DNA of 64,000 bases. Source: Thermodesulfovibrio sp. (GTDB taxonomy: Bacteria; Nitrospirota; Thermodesulfovibrionia; Thermodesulfovibrionales; Thermodesulfovibrionaceae). The notes beneath the pieces were generated by a model that saw only the letters and a program-made list of their open reading frames with translations, was not told where the DNA came from and searched no databases. The translations under genes and the position numbers were made by a program. Below, in pieces: positions 28,026 to 38,059 of the stretch. The stretch covers positions 248,001-312,000 of the forward strand of contig DYFF01000007.1 of NCBI GenBank assembly GCA_020725335.1. Direction: 5' to 3'. The number at the start of each line of letters is the position of its first letter. Within the stretch, counting starts at the first letter, position 1.

Positions 28026-28120
28026 CATTCATCCTCCTAAAATTTTACGTATTTTAAAAATTTTTTAAGATAAAAGTCTAAAAAATTTTTTCATCATATT
28101 TCGATAATATTGTGCTTTAT

Positions 28121-28150
28121 TTTACAATTATAACTATTTTAAGTTAAAAT
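28121..28150 (+). promoter_or_regulatory. ftsH promoter, predicted leaderless transcript
   Basis: TTTACA (28121-28126), 18-nt spacer, TAAAAT (28145-28150), then 6 nt to the ATG at 28157. No Shine-Dalgarno sequence; the first transcribed base should coincide with the A of the start codon. Confidence 0.6.
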
Positions 28151-28156
28151 TGTTTT

Positions 28157-29968
28157 ATGAATGGACAGTCAAAGGGGACGCTAAAAACTCTTCTAATTTG
28201 GCTTATAATAGGAGTAGCGATAATTGGACTATTTAATCTATTTACTACCCATCAAAAGACAGAGAAAGAGATTATATTTTCTGAATTTCTCCTTAAACTT
28301 CAAAATAATCAAATAGAAGAGGTACAAATAAAAGATAATTCAATTACAGGGAAATTTAAAGACGGAAGTCTATTTAAAACATATTATATAAATTATCCTG
28401 ATCTTGTGAAAGAGCTTTCCTCTCAAGGAATTAAAGTCTCTGTAAAGCCTCCTGAACAAACGCCTTGGTATATAAATTTTCTAATATCTTGGGGACCTAT
28501 TATCTTTCTTGTTTTCTTATGGATAATGTTCATGAGACAAATGCAAGCTGGGAGTTCACGAGCAATGTCCTTCGGTAAAGCAAGAGCAAGAATGGTATCT
28601 AATAAATCAATTAAGGTTACCTTCGCAGATGTGGCAGGAATTGAAGAAGTAAAAGAAGAGGTAAAAGAAGTTGTTGACTTTCTCACTAATCCCCAGAAAT
28701 ACACAAAAATTGGAGCAAAAATCCCAAAGGGGATTCTTCTTGTTGGTTCTCCAGGAACAGGTAAAACATTGCTGGCAAAAGCTATTGCTGGTGAAGCTGG
28801 AGTTCCATTTTTCTCTATTTCAGGTTCAGATTTTGTTGAAATGTTTGTAGGAGTTGGAGCCAGTAGAGTTAGAGATCTTTTTGATCAAGCAAAGAAAAAT
28901 TCTCCTTGCATAATATTTATAGATGAAATTGATGCTGTCGGAAGGCAAAGAGGTGCAGGACTTGGTGGCGGACATGATGAAAGAGAACAGACTTTAAATC
29001 AACTATTAGTAGAAATGGATGGTTTTGAAAGTAATGAAGGCATAATAGTTCTTGCTGCAACAAATAGACCTGATGTTCTTGACCCTGCATTACTGAGACC
29101 TGGAAGATTTGACAGACAAATTGTTGTTCCTCTTCCTGATGTAAAAGGGAGACTTGAAATTCTCAAAGTGCATACTAAAAAAGTACCTCTTTCTGAAGAT
29201 GTAGACCTTGAAAAAATTGCAAGAGGTACACCTGGTTTCTCCGGTGCTGATCTCGCCAATTTAGTAAATGAAGCAGCTCTTATTGCTGCCAGAAGAAATA
29301 GCGAAAAAGTTCACATGAATGACATTGAATCAGCAAAAGACAAAGTACTTATGGGAATTGAAAGAAAAAGTATGGTTCTAAGTGAAGAAGAAAGAAAAAT
29401 TACAGCTTATCATGAAGCAGGACATGCACTTGTGGCTAAACTTACTCCTTCAACAGATCCAATTCATAAGGTAAGCATAATCCCAAGAGGTAGAGCATTA
29501 GGAGTAACTCAACAACTCCCTCTTGATGACAGATATACTTACTCAAGAGATTATTTATACGGCACCTTGAAGGTACTGCTTGGTGGCAGAGTTGCAGAAG
29601 AAATATCTCTTCAAACTATGACAACTGGTGCCGGTAATGATCTTGAAAGAGCTACTGAATTGGCAAGAAAAATGGTCACAGAATGGGGGATGAGTGAACG
29701 AATGGGGCCACTTACCTTTGGTAAAAGAGAAGAACATGTGTTCTTAGGAAGAGAAATTGCTAAACATAGAGATTATTCCGATAAAACTGCTGAAGAAATA
29801 GATGAAGAGACAAAAAGAATTGTAACCGAAGCCTATCATCAAACAAAAGATTTATTATTAAAAAATATGAATTTACTTGATGCAATTGCAAAAGCCCTTC
29901 TTGAAAGAGAAACCCTTGAAGCTAATGAGATAGATGAGATTATATCAGAAGTAAAACAAGCTGCATGA
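28157..29968 (+). CDS. ftsH: ATP-dependent zinc metalloprotease FtsH
   Basis: Membrane-anchored AAA+ protease that degrades misfolded membrane proteins and regulators. Two membrane segments (about residues 10-28 and 108-126) flank a periplasmic domain. The AAA domain has Walker [14 protein letters not shown], Walker [12 protein letters not shown] and pore motif [14 protein letters not shown]. The protease domain has the zinc motif [11 protein letters not shown]. The 603-aa length is normal. folP overlaps its stop by 4 nt. Confidence 0.98.
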   Translation: MNGQSKGTLKTLLIWLIIGVAIIGLFNLFTTHQKTEKEIIFSEFLLKLQNNQIEEVQIKDNSITGKFKDGSLFKTYYINYPDLVKELSSQGIKVSVKPPEQTPWYINFLISWGPIIFLVFLWIMFMRQMQAGSSRAMSFGKARARMVSNKSIKVTFADVAGIEEVKEEVKEVVDFLTNPQKYTKIGAKIPKGILLVGSPGTGKTLLAKAIAGEAGVPFFSISGSDFVEMFVGVGASRVRDLFDQAKKNSPCIIFIDEIDAVGRQRGAGLGGGHDEREQTLNQLLVEMDGFESNEGIIVLAATNRPDVLDPALLRPGRFDRQIVVPLPDVKGRLEILKVHTKKVPLSEDVDLEKIARGTPGFSGADLANLVNEAALIAARRNSEKVHMNDIESAKDKVLMGIERKSMVLSEEERKITAYHEAGHALVAKLTPSTDPIHKVSIIPRGRALGVTQQLPLDDRYTYSRDYLYGTLKVLLGGRVAEEISLQTMTTGAGNDLERATELARKMVTEWGMSERMGPLTFGKREEHVFLGREIAKHRDYSDKTAEEIDEETKRIVTEAYHQTKDLLLKNMNLLDAIAKALLERETLEANEIDEIISEVKQAA

Positions 29969-30807
29969 AATTAAGTTTTAATTCCTTCCACTTCGATTTT
30001 CTGAAAAAAACCTATATCATGGGAATTCTGAATGTTACACCTGATTCATTTTTTGACGGCGGTAAATATAGTAACACAGAAAAAGCAATTGCTCAAGGAC
30101 TTAAACTTATTGAACAAGGAGCAGATATCCTTGATATAGGTGGAGAGTCAACAAGACCTGGTGCTTTGCCTGTTAAAGTGGAGGAAGAACTAAAACGTGT
30201 TATACCAGTAATAGAAGAGATATTAAAGCGAGCAAGAATTCCTATTTCCATAGATACTTATAAAGCCAAAGTAGCTGAAGAAGCTATCAATGCTGGTGCC
30301 TCTATAATAAATGACATTAGTGGTTTAAAATTTGATCCAGAAATGCCACGAGTAGCAGCTAAGTATAAAACTCCTGTTGTAATAATGCATATAAAGGGCA
30401 CACCACAAGATATGCAAAAAAATCCATATTATAATGCTTTGATACCTGAAATAATTGAATACTTAAGAGCCTCTATTATAACTGCTAAAGAAGCTGGGAT
30501 AGAAGAAGATAAAATTATATTAGACCCTGGCATAGGCTTTGGAAAACTTCCTGAACATAATCTGCAGATTATTAAAAATCTTAAAGAATTTGCTCTTTTA
30601 GGTAAACCTATTCTTATTGGAGTCTCAAGAAAAAGTTTCATTGGTAAAATTCTTAATGATGCCTCACCTGAAGAGAGACTTGAAGGAACTGCTGCAGCAG
30701 TAGCTGTTTCCATAATAAATGGTGCTAATATTGTAAGGGTTCATGATGTAGATTACATATCTAAAATTGTTAAGGTTGTTGATGCAATAAAATTTAGTAA
30801 AATTTAA
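29965..30807 (+). CDS. folP: Dihydropteroate synthase
   Basis: Condenses 6-hydroxymethyl-dihydropterin pyrophosphate with p-aminobenzoate in folate synthesis. Family motifs: MGILNVTPDSFFDGG, DIGGESTRPGA, ISIDTYKAKVAEEA, IINDISGL and ILIGVSRKSFIG. The 280-aa length is normal. Its start overlaps the ftsH stop (ATGA). Convergent with argS, with 2 nt between stops and no terminator hairpin visible. Confidence 0.97.
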   Translation: MKLSFNSFHFDFLKKTYIMGILNVTPDSFFDGGKYSNTEKAIAQGLKLIEQGADILDIGGESTRPGALPVKVEEELKRVIPVIEEILKRARIPISIDTYKAKVAEEAINAGASIINDISGLKFDPEMPRVAAKYKTPVVIMHIKGTPQDMQKNPYYNALIPEIIEYLRASIITAKEAGIEEDKIILDPGIGFGKLPEHNLQIIKNLKEFALLGKPILIGVSRKSFIGKILNDASPEERLEGTAAAVAVSIINGANIVRVHDVDYISKIVKVVDAIKFSKI

Positions 30808-30809
30808 TT

Positions 30810-32429
30810 CTACATTTTTTCAGGTGCTTTTACACCTAACATTCTTAATCCATGTTTTAACACCAACATTAACGCCTTACAAAGACATAGTCTTGTTTCA
30901 GTTAGAGCTTTATCTTCGTTAATTACTCTATATTTATGATAGTAAGAATGAAACTCTCCTGCAATATCTTGTAAATAAAAAGTAATCCTATGTGGTTCTC
31001 TCATTAGTACAGCAAATTCAAAAATCATGGGATACAGGAGAATTTTCTTTATTAATCTAATTTCATGATCATTAAAAAGAGCAAAGTCTATATTTTTACA
31101 TTCTGTATTAGCTTTTTCAAAAATACTATTGATTCGTGCATGAGCATACTGAACATAAAAAACCGGATTTTCTTGCGACTGTTTTTTTGCAATTTCAACA
31201 TCAAATTCAAGATGGCTATCATGTCTTCGAGTTAAAAATATAAATTTTGTTGTATCTACACCTATCTCATCCATCAATTCTCTAAGAGTTACAAAAGTTC
31301 CAGCTCTTTTAGACATTTGAACAGGCATACCATCTCTTAGAAGATTAACCATCTGTATCAAAAGAATCTTGATCTGAGAAGAATCTATTCCTAAAGCCTG
31401 AACTGCTGACATAACTCTTTTAATATATCCGTGATGATCAGCGCCCCAAATATTAATTAGTTCATCAAATCCTCTTTCAATTTTATTTTTATGATAGGCA
31501 ATATCAGATGCAAAATAAGTATAGCTACCATCACTTTTAACAACCACTCTATCCTTTTCATCTCCAAAAACTGTAGAACGAAACCAAAGTGCTCCATCTT
31601 TTTCATAAATATATCCCTTTTCTTTTAGTTTGATTATAGAGCTCTGCACTTCTCCGGTATGATAAAGCTTTCTTTCACTTATCCATTTATCAAAAATAAC
31701 TCCAAAATCCTTAAGATCTGTTTGAATTTCATTCAATATTTTTTTATATGAAAAATCTATAATAATGCCATTTATTTCATCAAAGTCTTTATTAATTAGC
31801 TCATTTCCGTATATTTGATATAGCTCCTTTGCAAGTTCATTAATATACTCTCCCTTGTAACATTCATCAGGCATTTTTATATCCTTACCACCTAATCTCT
31901 GCAAGGCGATATAAACACTCATCCCAAGTAATTCAACCTGCCTTCCTGCATCGTTAATGTAATATTCTGTTGAGACATCATAGCCTGATTCTTTTAAAAT
32001 ATTTGCTAAAGCCTGACCAACTGCCGCACCTCTTCCATGCCCAAGGTGTAGAGGCCCTGTAGGATTAGCACTTACAAATTCAATTTGAACTTTTCTCCCT
32101 TTTCCGATATCTAAAATAAAAAAATCATCGCCTTTTTCAAGTAAAGAAGTAAGTTTTGATAATATAAAGTTCCTTTTCAATCTAAAATTAATAAATCCAG
32201 CGCCTGCTATATCTATGCTTTCGAAAATGTCTTTTTCAATGTTAGAAACAATAGATTCAGCTATTTGCTTCGGAGGTTTCTTTAAAATTTTTGCTAAATC
32301 CATTGCTAAAGGAGTACTTAAATCACCAAAGGATTCATTTTTAGGTATTTCTAACTCCAATGTCTTTGAAAATTCAATATTAAGCTTCTTTAGGCATGCA
32401 TTTAGTCTGTCTCTTATGTCAAGATGCAT
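30810..32429 (-). CDS. argS: Arginyl-tRNA synthetase
   Basis: Class I aminoacyl-tRNA synthetase charging tRNA-Arg. The HIGH motif reads PLHLGHGRGAAVGQALA; the KMSKS-equivalent region is PVQMSKRAGTFVTL; the C-terminal DALR anticodon-binding domain includes REPHRITFYLQDIAGEFHSYYHKYR. The 539-aa length fits the family. A strong promoter-like sequence ends 8 nt before the ATG with no Shine-Dalgarno sequence. Confidence 0.97.
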   Translation of the reverse strand: MHLDIRDRLNACLKKLNIEFSKTLELEIPKNESFGDLSTPLAMDLAKILKKPPKQIAESIVSNIEKDIFESIDIAGAGFINFRLKRNFILSKLTSLLEKGDDFFILDIGKGRKVQIEFVSANPTGPLHLGHGRGAAVGQALANILKESGYDVSTEYYINDAGRQVELLGMSVYIALQRLGGKDIKMPDECYKGEYINELAKELYQIYGNELINKDFDEINGIIIDFSYKKILNEIQTDLKDFGVIFDKWISERKLYHTGEVQSSIIKLKEKGYIYEKDGALWFRSTVFGDEKDRVVVKSDGSYTYFASDIAYHKNKIERGFDELINIWGADHHGYIKRVMSAVQALGIDSSQIKILLIQMVNLLRDGMPVQMSKRAGTFVTLRELMDEIGVDTTKFIFLTRRHDSHLEFDVEIAKKQSQENPVFYVQYAHARINSIFEKANTECKNIDFALFNDHEIRLIKKILLYPMIFEFAVLMREPHRITFYLQDIAGEFHSYYHKYRVINEDKALTETRLCLCKALMLVLKHGLRMLGVKAPEKM

Positions 32430-32437
32430 AGAAGTTA

Positions 32438-32467
32438 ATTATAATTTAAAATTATTTTATTTATCAA
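32438..32467 (-). promoter_or_regulatory. argS promoter, predicted leaderless transcript
   Basis: Minus strand: TTGATA (32462-32467), 18-nt spacer, TATAAT (32438-32443), then TAACTTCT and the ATG at 32429. The leader would be about 2 nt. Confidence 0.6.
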
Positions 32468-32625
32468 ATCGTCTATTTTTATGAATTTTTCATTGAAGAG
32501 TTGGAACAAAACATAAAATTAATGAAGAGGAAATATATTTAGGTAGCTCTAAAAAAAGACATAAATGTTCTGGCATAAGATTAAGTACATGCGAAAACCT
32601 CTTTTTGAATGATTTTAGAGAGAAA

Positions 32626-32655
32626 TTGACTTATAAGGCAATAAATGTTTAAAAT
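32626..32655 (+). promoter_or_regulatory. Promoter of the ferredoxin-hdrA operon, predicted leaderless start
   Basis: TTGACT (32626-32631), 18-nt spacer, TAAAAT (32650-32655), then 8 nt to the ATG at 32664, without a Shine-Dalgarno sequence. Confidence 0.6.
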
Positions 32656-32663
32656 CATTCTTA

Positions 32664-32891
32664 ATGCAAGCAAAGGTAAGAAAAGGAAAAATCGAGATTG
32701 ATACTGAAAGATGTAAAGGATGTAAATACTGTATCTTGACCTGCCCAAAAGGATGCATAGAACTCTCATCAAACTTTAACTCTTCAGGCTATTTCCCAGC
32801 CTGTTTTATCAATCAAGATAATTGTATAGGTTGTGCTATGTGTGCAGTTGTCTGCCCTGACATTGCTATAGAAGTTTATTTAGAAGAATAA
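32664..32891 (+). CDS. 2x[4Fe-4S] ferredoxin-like protein (KorD-like)
   Basis: Small 75-aa electron carrier with two cluster motifs, CKGCKYCILTCP and CIGCAMCAVVCP. The arrangement resembles the delta subunit of 2-oxoacid:ferredoxin oxidoreductases, but no alpha/beta/gamma subunits follow. Instead the next gene, 48 nt downstream, is an HdrA-like flavoprotein, so it may serve as its electron donor or acceptor. First gene of the plus-strand operon. Confidence 0.85.
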   Translation: MQAKVRKGKIEIDTERCKGCKYCILTCPKGCIELSSNFNSSGYFPACFINQDNCIGCAMCAVVCPDIAIEVYLEE

Positions 32892-32939
32892 ATTTTTTGT
32901 GTTAAAATATCTCCAATTTTTCATTCAAGGGAGAAATTT

Positions 32940-34769
32940 TTGCATATTGGTGTTATTTTTTGTAAATGTGCAGGGCAAATATCAGGTAAAATTTTATCTG
33001 AAAAATTAAAAGATTTAATTCTTAAAGAAGTCGAATGGATTGAAGAATTTGAATTAGCTTGTGCTGATGAAACCCAGAAAGAAATAACAAATTTAATCAA
33101 AAACAGAAAACCTGAAGGTTTAATTATACTCGTCTGTTCACCTCACAATAAAGGCTCTATTTTCCATGAAATTTCTAAAAATGCTGAAATTAATCCTTAT
33201 ATGGTTAATCTTGTAAATGTAAGAGAACATGTTGCATGGGTGACTAAAGATAAAAAATCAGCAACTTTTAAAGCCTATGCTCTTTTAAAAGGAGCATTAG
33301 AAAGATTGAAAAAACAAAAACCACTTTTTGACATGGAAATTCCTGTTTCCACAGATATTCTAATTATAGGCGCAGGTGTGGCAGGGATTAACGCAGGACT
33401 CACTCTTTCAAAAGCTGGCAAAAAAGTTTATTTAATTGAGAAAGAATTTTCTTTGGGTGGTAAGGTTGTAAAATATGAAAAACTTTTTCCTGATTTAAGT
33501 TGTGCTCCTTGTTTTGTTCATCCTATGGTAGAGGAAGTTCTAAATAGCCAAATAGATTTAAGATTAAATTCTGAAATAAAGGAATTAAAAGGATATTTTG
33601 GGAATATTTATGCTACAGTTAATACAAAACCAATTTATATTAATCCAAAGAAATGTATAGGCTGTTCAGAGTGTGAGAAAGCATGTCCTACAGGCGCAAT
33701 AAAAGTAGAACCGATGAGCTTGCCAGCTATAGCTAAGATAGACACTGATAAATGTTTACCTTTTAAAGGACAAGATTGCCATATTTGTATAAAAGAATGT
33801 CCTGTGACTGATGCAATTAATTTGAATGATATCCCAAGGGATGAGATAATTAATATCGGCGCTGTCGTATTAGCCACAGGCTTTAAGCTTTTAGATTGCA
33901 AAATTTTTCCTAACTTAGGATACGGGAAATTCCAAAATGTATACAATTCGCTCGAATTTGAGGATTTGTTAAATAGCGAAGGACATTCAAAGGGTGAAGT
34001 ATTGACAGAAAATGGGGAAATTCCCGAAACAATTGGAATAATTCATTGTGTTGGAAGCCTTGAAGAAAAATATAAACCCTACTGTAGCAGGATATGCTGT
34101 CAGTATGCTTTCAAATTTAATAGAATTTTAAGACAAAACTTACCAGAAACAACAATAATCCACTTTGTTAAAGAAATTGTTTTACCAGGTAAAAAAGCTT
34201 ATGAACTATACTTTAAAGCTAAAAGAGACCCTAAGGTGAAAATCATAAGATATGAGAATTTAGAGGATTTGTTAGTTCAACAAAAAAATTCTCTAATAAT
34301 AAAGCATAGAAATAAAAAATATCCCTTAGATATTTTAGTTCTATGCCCAGCAATAATCTCTGAAAACCCTGTCTTTAATACCATGGGAGGCATATTTTTC
34401 ACTGGTTCAATAAAAGAGGCTATGACTGTTGAAGAATCTATAACAGATGCTATATCAATTTCTGGGAAAATTTTATCTGAACTGCATGAAGGAAAGATAA
34501 CTAAATCACCTACTATAACAAAAATAGATTATAATAAATGCACAGGATGTGGTATATGTATAGCTCAGTGTCCTTATAGAGCTATTGAAATCGAGATGAA
34601 AAAACCTAAATTGATTGATACATTATGCGAAGGATGTGGAATATGTGTAGCCGGTTGTCCAGCTAAGGCTATGGAATTAGAAGGTTTTACTTCTGAACAG
34701 TTAATTACAGAAATAGACGGTATTTTGAATGCCTTAAGGAGGATTGAAAATGGCAGTAATTGTTTTTGA
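32940..34769 (+). CDS. HdrA-like FAD/iron-sulfur electron-transfer protein
   Basis: Soluble flavoprotein of 609 aa in the heterodisulfide reductase subunit A family, which couples or bifurcates electron flow. In order: N-terminal HdrA segment (GVIFCKCAGQISG), FAD-binding LIIGAGVAGINAGLTL (about 140-156), ferredoxin-type motifs CIGCSECEKACP and CHICIKECP in the middle, and two C-terminal clusters CTGCGICIAQCP and CEGCGICVAGCP. Starts at TTG with AGGGAG upstream. No hdrB/hdrC, qmo or mvhD genes adjoin. The partner genes here are a ferredoxin and tusA, which suggests sulfur-related electron transfer; that is an inference. Confidence 0.88.
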   Translation: MHIGVIFCKCAGQISGKILSEKLKDLILKEVEWIEEFELACADETQKEITNLIKNRKPEGLIILVCSPHNKGSIFHEISKNAEINPYMVNLVNVREHVAWVTKDKKSATFKAYALLKGALERLKKQKPLFDMEIPVSTDILIIGAGVAGINAGLTLSKAGKKVYLIEKEFSLGGKVVKYEKLFPDLSCAPCFVHPMVEEVLNSQIDLRLNSEIKELKGYFGNIYATVNTKPIYINPKKCIGCSECEKACPTGAIKVEPMSLPAIAKIDTDKCLPFKGQDCHICIKECPVTDAINLNDIPRDEIINIGAVVLATGFKLLDCKIFPNLGYGKFQNVYNSLEFEDLLNSEGHSKGEVLTENGEIPETIGIIHCVGSLEEKYKPYCSRICCQYAFKFNRILRQNLPETTIIHFVKEIVLPGKKAYELYFKAKRDPKVKIIRYENLEDLLVQQKNSLIIKHRNKKYPLDILVLCPAIISENPVFNTMGGIFFTGSIKEAMTVEESITDAISISGKILSELHEGKITKSPTITKIDYNKCTGCGICIAQCPYRAIEIEMKKPKLIDTLCEGCGICVAGCPAKAMELEGFTSEQLITEIDGILNALRRIENGSNCF

Positions 34770-34974
34770 TGCATGTGGTTTAAAATGTCCTCAACCTACA
34801 ATTCAAATGACAATCAAAGCTTTAAAAATGAAAAAAGGTGACATTCTTGAGGTTGTTGCTGATTGTCCAACCTTTGAAAATGATGTAAAAAACTGGTGCA
34901 GAAGAAATAATAAAACTCTTCTGTGGATTAGAGATGAAGGAAATGGAGTCAAAAGATGTCAGGTTCAATTTTAA
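34750..34974 (+). CDS. TusA-family sulfur carrier
   Basis: A 74-aa TusA/SirA protein. The sulfur-accepting cysteine lies in the family motif DACGLKCPQP. TusA-like proteins pass persulfide sulfur for tRNA thiolation or dissimilatory sulfur metabolism. I place the start at the ATG at 34750, because AGGAGG is 7 nt before it; the track start (TTG, two codons earlier) falls within that spacing. It overlaps the end of the HdrA-like gene by 20 nt and the start of the binding-protein gene, indicating tight coupling. Confidence 0.88.
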   Translation: MAVIVFDACGLKCPQPTIQMTIKALKMKKGDILEVVADCPTFENDVKNWCRRNNKTLLWIRDEGNGVKRCQVQF

Positions 34975-36194
34975 GTATATTGCTTGTTTTATTTATTCTA
35001 TTTCCTTCTTTTTCAATTGCTCAACAGGATGATAATGTTATTGTTCTTGGAATGTCTGCTGCATTTAAGGGACCTACAGGAGGATTAGGAATAGAACTAT
35101 ACAGAGGTGCCATGGCATATTTTTCATATATAAATGATAATGGTGGTATAAACGGTAGGAAAATTGTTATTAAAGCCTATGATGATGGCTATAATCCTAT
35201 ACCTACAATAAAAAACACCATTAAATTAATTGAAGAAGATAAAGTTTTTGCTCTTTTTAATTATGTAGGAACTCCTACTGTAACAAGAATTTTACCTATT
35301 TTGAAAAGTAATAGCGATAAGCATATATACCTATTTTTCCCTTTTACTGGTGCAATGCCTCATAGAACACCGCCATATGATGAGTTTGTTTTTAATCTGC
35401 GAGCATCTTATGAACAAGAAACAGGAGGACTTGTTGAAAACTTTATAAAAATAGGAAGAAAAAAAATTGGTATCTTTTATCAGGCAGATGCTTATGGTAG
35501 AAGTGGCTGGAATGGAGTAAGAAAGACTCTTGCAAAATATGGAGGGAAAATAGTTTCTGAAGCAACCTATAAAAGAGGAGCTAAGTATTCAGATAGTTTT
35601 ACAAGGCAGGTTCAGATTTTAAAGAACGCAGGAGTTGATGCCATAATCTCTGTAGGAGCTTATGCAGCCTGTGCAGCCTTTATAAGAGATGTCAGAAATA
35701 CGGGTTGGGATGTGCCAATTGCTAACGTATCCTTTGTAGGTAGTGAATTTATGATAAATCTCCTCCTTGAAGAAGAAAGGAAAACAGGAAAGTCATATAC
35801 AAAAAATCTAATAAATGCTCAAGTAGTACCAAGTTATGAAGATATGAGATTACCCGCGGTTAAGCTATACAGAGACTTGATGGATAGATACAATCCTATG
35901 CCGCCGTCAGAATTAATGGAGAAGGACTACAAAGTTTTAAAATACAGTTTTGTAAGTTTTGAGGGATTTTTAAATGCTAAAGTAATGGTAGAAATTTTGA
36001 AAAAAATGGGAAACGAGCCAAAAAGAGAAGACATTAAAAAAGCTGTAGAATCAATAAGAAATATAGATATTGGTATTGATGAAAAAATAAATTTCTCTCA
36101 TAAGAAACATCAGGCACTCGATAAGGTTTATTATACAACTTTCAAAGAAGGTAAATTTATTCCTATAAGAGATTGGAGTGAGTGGAAAAAATGA
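34956..36194 (+). CDS. Periplasmic substrate-binding protein (LivK/Peripla_BP_6 type)
   Basis: A 412-aa exported ligand-binding protein. A signal peptide (ILSILLVLFILFPSFSIAQ) is followed by the branched-chain-amino-acid-type bilobal fold: VLGMSAAFKGPTGGLGIELYRGAMAYFSYIN, DDGYNPIPTIKNTIKLIEEDKVFALF and GVDAIISVGAYAACAAFIRDVR. No permease or ATPase genes of a LivHMGF transporter are present. The next gene is a histidine kinase with a periplasmic sensor domain, so it may present a ligand to that kinase. Overlaps tusA by 19 nt. Confidence 0.88.
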   Translation: MSGSILSILLVLFILFPSFSIAQQDDNVIVLGMSAAFKGPTGGLGIELYRGAMAYFSYINDNGGINGRKIVIKAYDDGYNPIPTIKNTIKLIEEDKVFALFNYVGTPTVTRILPILKSNSDKHIYLFFPFTGAMPHRTPPYDEFVFNLRASYEQETGGLVENFIKIGRKKIGIFYQADAYGRSGWNGVRKTLAKYGGKIVSEATYKRGAKYSDSFTRQVQILKNAGVDAIISVGAYAACAAFIRDVRNTGWDVPIANVSFVGSEFMINLLLEEERKTGKSYTKNLINAQVVPSYEDMRLPAVKLYRDLMDRYNPMPPSELMEKDYKVLKYSFVSFEGFLNAKVMVEILKKMGNEPKREDIKKAVESIRNIDIGIDEKINFSHKKHQALDKVYYTTFKEGKFIPIRDWSEWKK

Positions 36195-38059
36195 GAATGT
36201 CAAAACTCTTTCAGAGAACACTGCTTGGAATAATCTTACTTTTCGCCATAATATTCTTTACAATTAGTATTTTTTCAGGTTGGCACTTATACGAAAATCT
36301 CAAAGAAGAATATAAGTCAAAAGGAACAGCTATAGCAAGCAGTATAGCTTCCTCATCTGTAGAGACGATTCTAAATCTTGATTCAGCTACTGTACAGGCA
36401 ATGATAGATCAATATCTTGAAATAGAAGGAGTGTCCTATGTTTTTGTAATAGACTCTTCAGGAGAGATAATTTCTCACACTTTTATTCCTTCTATTCCTC
36501 CGGAAATAGTAGAGTTGTCAAAAGTTCATAAAAGAGGAATTAGAGATATAAAAATAGAAGGAAAGGGAGAATTCCTTGACATAGTAGCACCGATTACAGA
36601 GGGAGCCATAGGTTTTGTGCATGTTGGAATGAGCAAAAACATTATAAATGAAAAAATGTGGGCTGTTATTGGAAGACAATTAGGATTACTATTACTTATA
36701 TTTCTTTTTAGTCTTGTTCTTGCATATTTCATGGTAAACAGAATATCTAAACCCTTAAATGATTTGACAGAATATGCAAAGAAACTTCTAAATCATGATT
36801 TTAGCGCTAAGGTAGATATTAAATCTAAGGATGAAATAGGACTTCTTGCAAATACGATGCAGTCAATGGCTAATAACATTAATGAAATATTTGACAGATA
36901 TGAGTATGCCCTTAAAGATGCTGTGGTTGAACTTCAGGATACTCTTGCTTATCTAACTACAATAATTGACAATATGGCAGATGGCTTAATTGTTGTTGAT
37001 AAGGAAGGTGTAATTAATCATATTAATCCTGCAGCTTCAGATATGTTTGGTTTAGCTGAACATGAAATGATTGGTAAAAATATAGAAATACTGGGTAAAA
37101 AATTAGTTGATTTAGTAAATAAATCCTTAAAAACAGAGAATATACTTTCAACAGAGATCGCGCTGACAAAAAATAGATTTGGTAAAGCAGTTGCAAAAAG
37201 TATAAAAAAGGAATATTTTTCAGAAGACTCTGAAGCTAAAGGGATTCTTGGTTCTGTTATTCTTATAAGAGATATTACTCAGGAAAAAGAGATAGATAAA
37301 GTAAAAACTGAGTTTATCACTATAGTAAGTCACGAATTAAGAACTCCATTAACCTCAATTCTTGGTTTTGTTGAGATGATTGAGAGAAAATTTAGAGATA
37401 CGCTTATACCTAAAATTGACACAAGTGAGGCTAAAATAAGTAAAGTTTTAAACAAGATTAATAGAGACTTTGATATTATTCGTTCTGAAGGAGATAGAAT
37501 AACTTCTCTTATAAACGACATTCTCGATATCTCAAAACTTGAATCTGGTGCTGTTAAATGGAATTTTGAAGAGATATCTATCGAAGAGGTAATATTTGAT
37601 GCCTATAGAGCACTATCTGCTTTATTTGAACAAAGAGGTATTCCTTTCAAACACACCATACAGTCTTCTCTACCTAAAATATACGCAGACAAAGAGAGAC
37701 TTATTCAGGTAATGATAAATCTTTTATCGAATGCATTGAAGTTTACAGAAAAAGGTTATATTGCATGTAAGGCTGAATTGAAAAACAATGAAATATTAGT
37801 CAGCATAGAAGATACAGGAACAGGTATTCCAGCGTCTGATATAAATAAGATATTTGAGAAATTCAAACAGGTAGGAGATATTATGAGAGATAAACCTAAG
37901 GGCACTGGTTTAGGACTTCCTATTTCAAAACAAATTATAGAAGCCCACGGAGGGAAAATTTGGGTTGAAAGTCAGGTTGGTAAGGGAAGTGTTTTTTACT
38001 TTACCATACCGTTAAGAAACAGGGAGGTAAATAAAAATGAAAGTACTGATAGTAGATGA
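36191..38059 (+). CDS. Membrane sensor histidine kinase (HAMP-PAS-HisKA-HATPase)
   Basis: Two-component sensor of about 622 aa. Two membrane segments (about 10-30 and 165-185) flank a periplasmic domain of about 130 residues with a PAS/Cache-like pattern (GVSYVFVIDSSGEIISHTF). Then HAMP, a PAS domain (MADGLIVVDKEGVINHINPAASDMFG), the phospho-accepting histidine in VSHELRTPLTS (about H381), and the ATPase N box (INLLSNALKFTEKG) with G boxes DTGTGIP and GTGLGLPI. I choose the ATG at 36191, which overlaps the previous stop as ATGA, over the track GTG. Confidence 0.92.
   Translation: MRMSKLFQRTLLGIILLFAIIFFTISIFSGWHLYENLKEEYKSKGTAIASSIASSSVETILNLDSATVQAMIDQYLEIEGVSYVFVIDSSGEIISHTFIPSIPPEIVELSKVHKRGIRDIKIEGKGEFLDIVAPITEGAIGFVHVGMSKNIINEKMWAVIGRQLGLLLLIFLFSLVLAYFMVNRISKPLNDLTEYAKKLLNHDFSAKVDIKSKDEIGLLANTMQSMANNINEIFDRYEYALKDAVVELQDTLAYLTTIIDNMADGLIVVDKEGVINHINPAASDMFGLAEHEMIGKNIEILGKKLVDLVNKSLKTENILSTEIALTKNRFGKAVAKSIKKEYFSEDSEAKGILGSVILIRDITQEKEIDKVKTEFITIVSHELRTPLTSILGFVEMIERKFRDTLIPKIDTSEAKISKVLNKINRDFDIIRSEGDRITSLINDILDISKLESGAVKWNFEEISIEEVIFDAYRALSALFEQRGIPFKHTIQSSLPKIYADKERLIQVMINLLSNALKFTEKGYIACKAELKNNEILVSIEDTGTGIPASDINKIFEKFKQVGDIMRDKPKGTGLGLPISKQIIEAHGGKIWVESQVGKGSVFYFTIPLRNREVNKNESTDSR

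Noticed and set aside
32480-32575. Plus-strand frame with EELEQNIKLMKRKYI upstream of the ferredoxin gene
   Set aside because: Interrupted by a stop after about 18 codons, no start signal, and the ferredoxin promoter lies just downstream; not enough to call a pseudogene.
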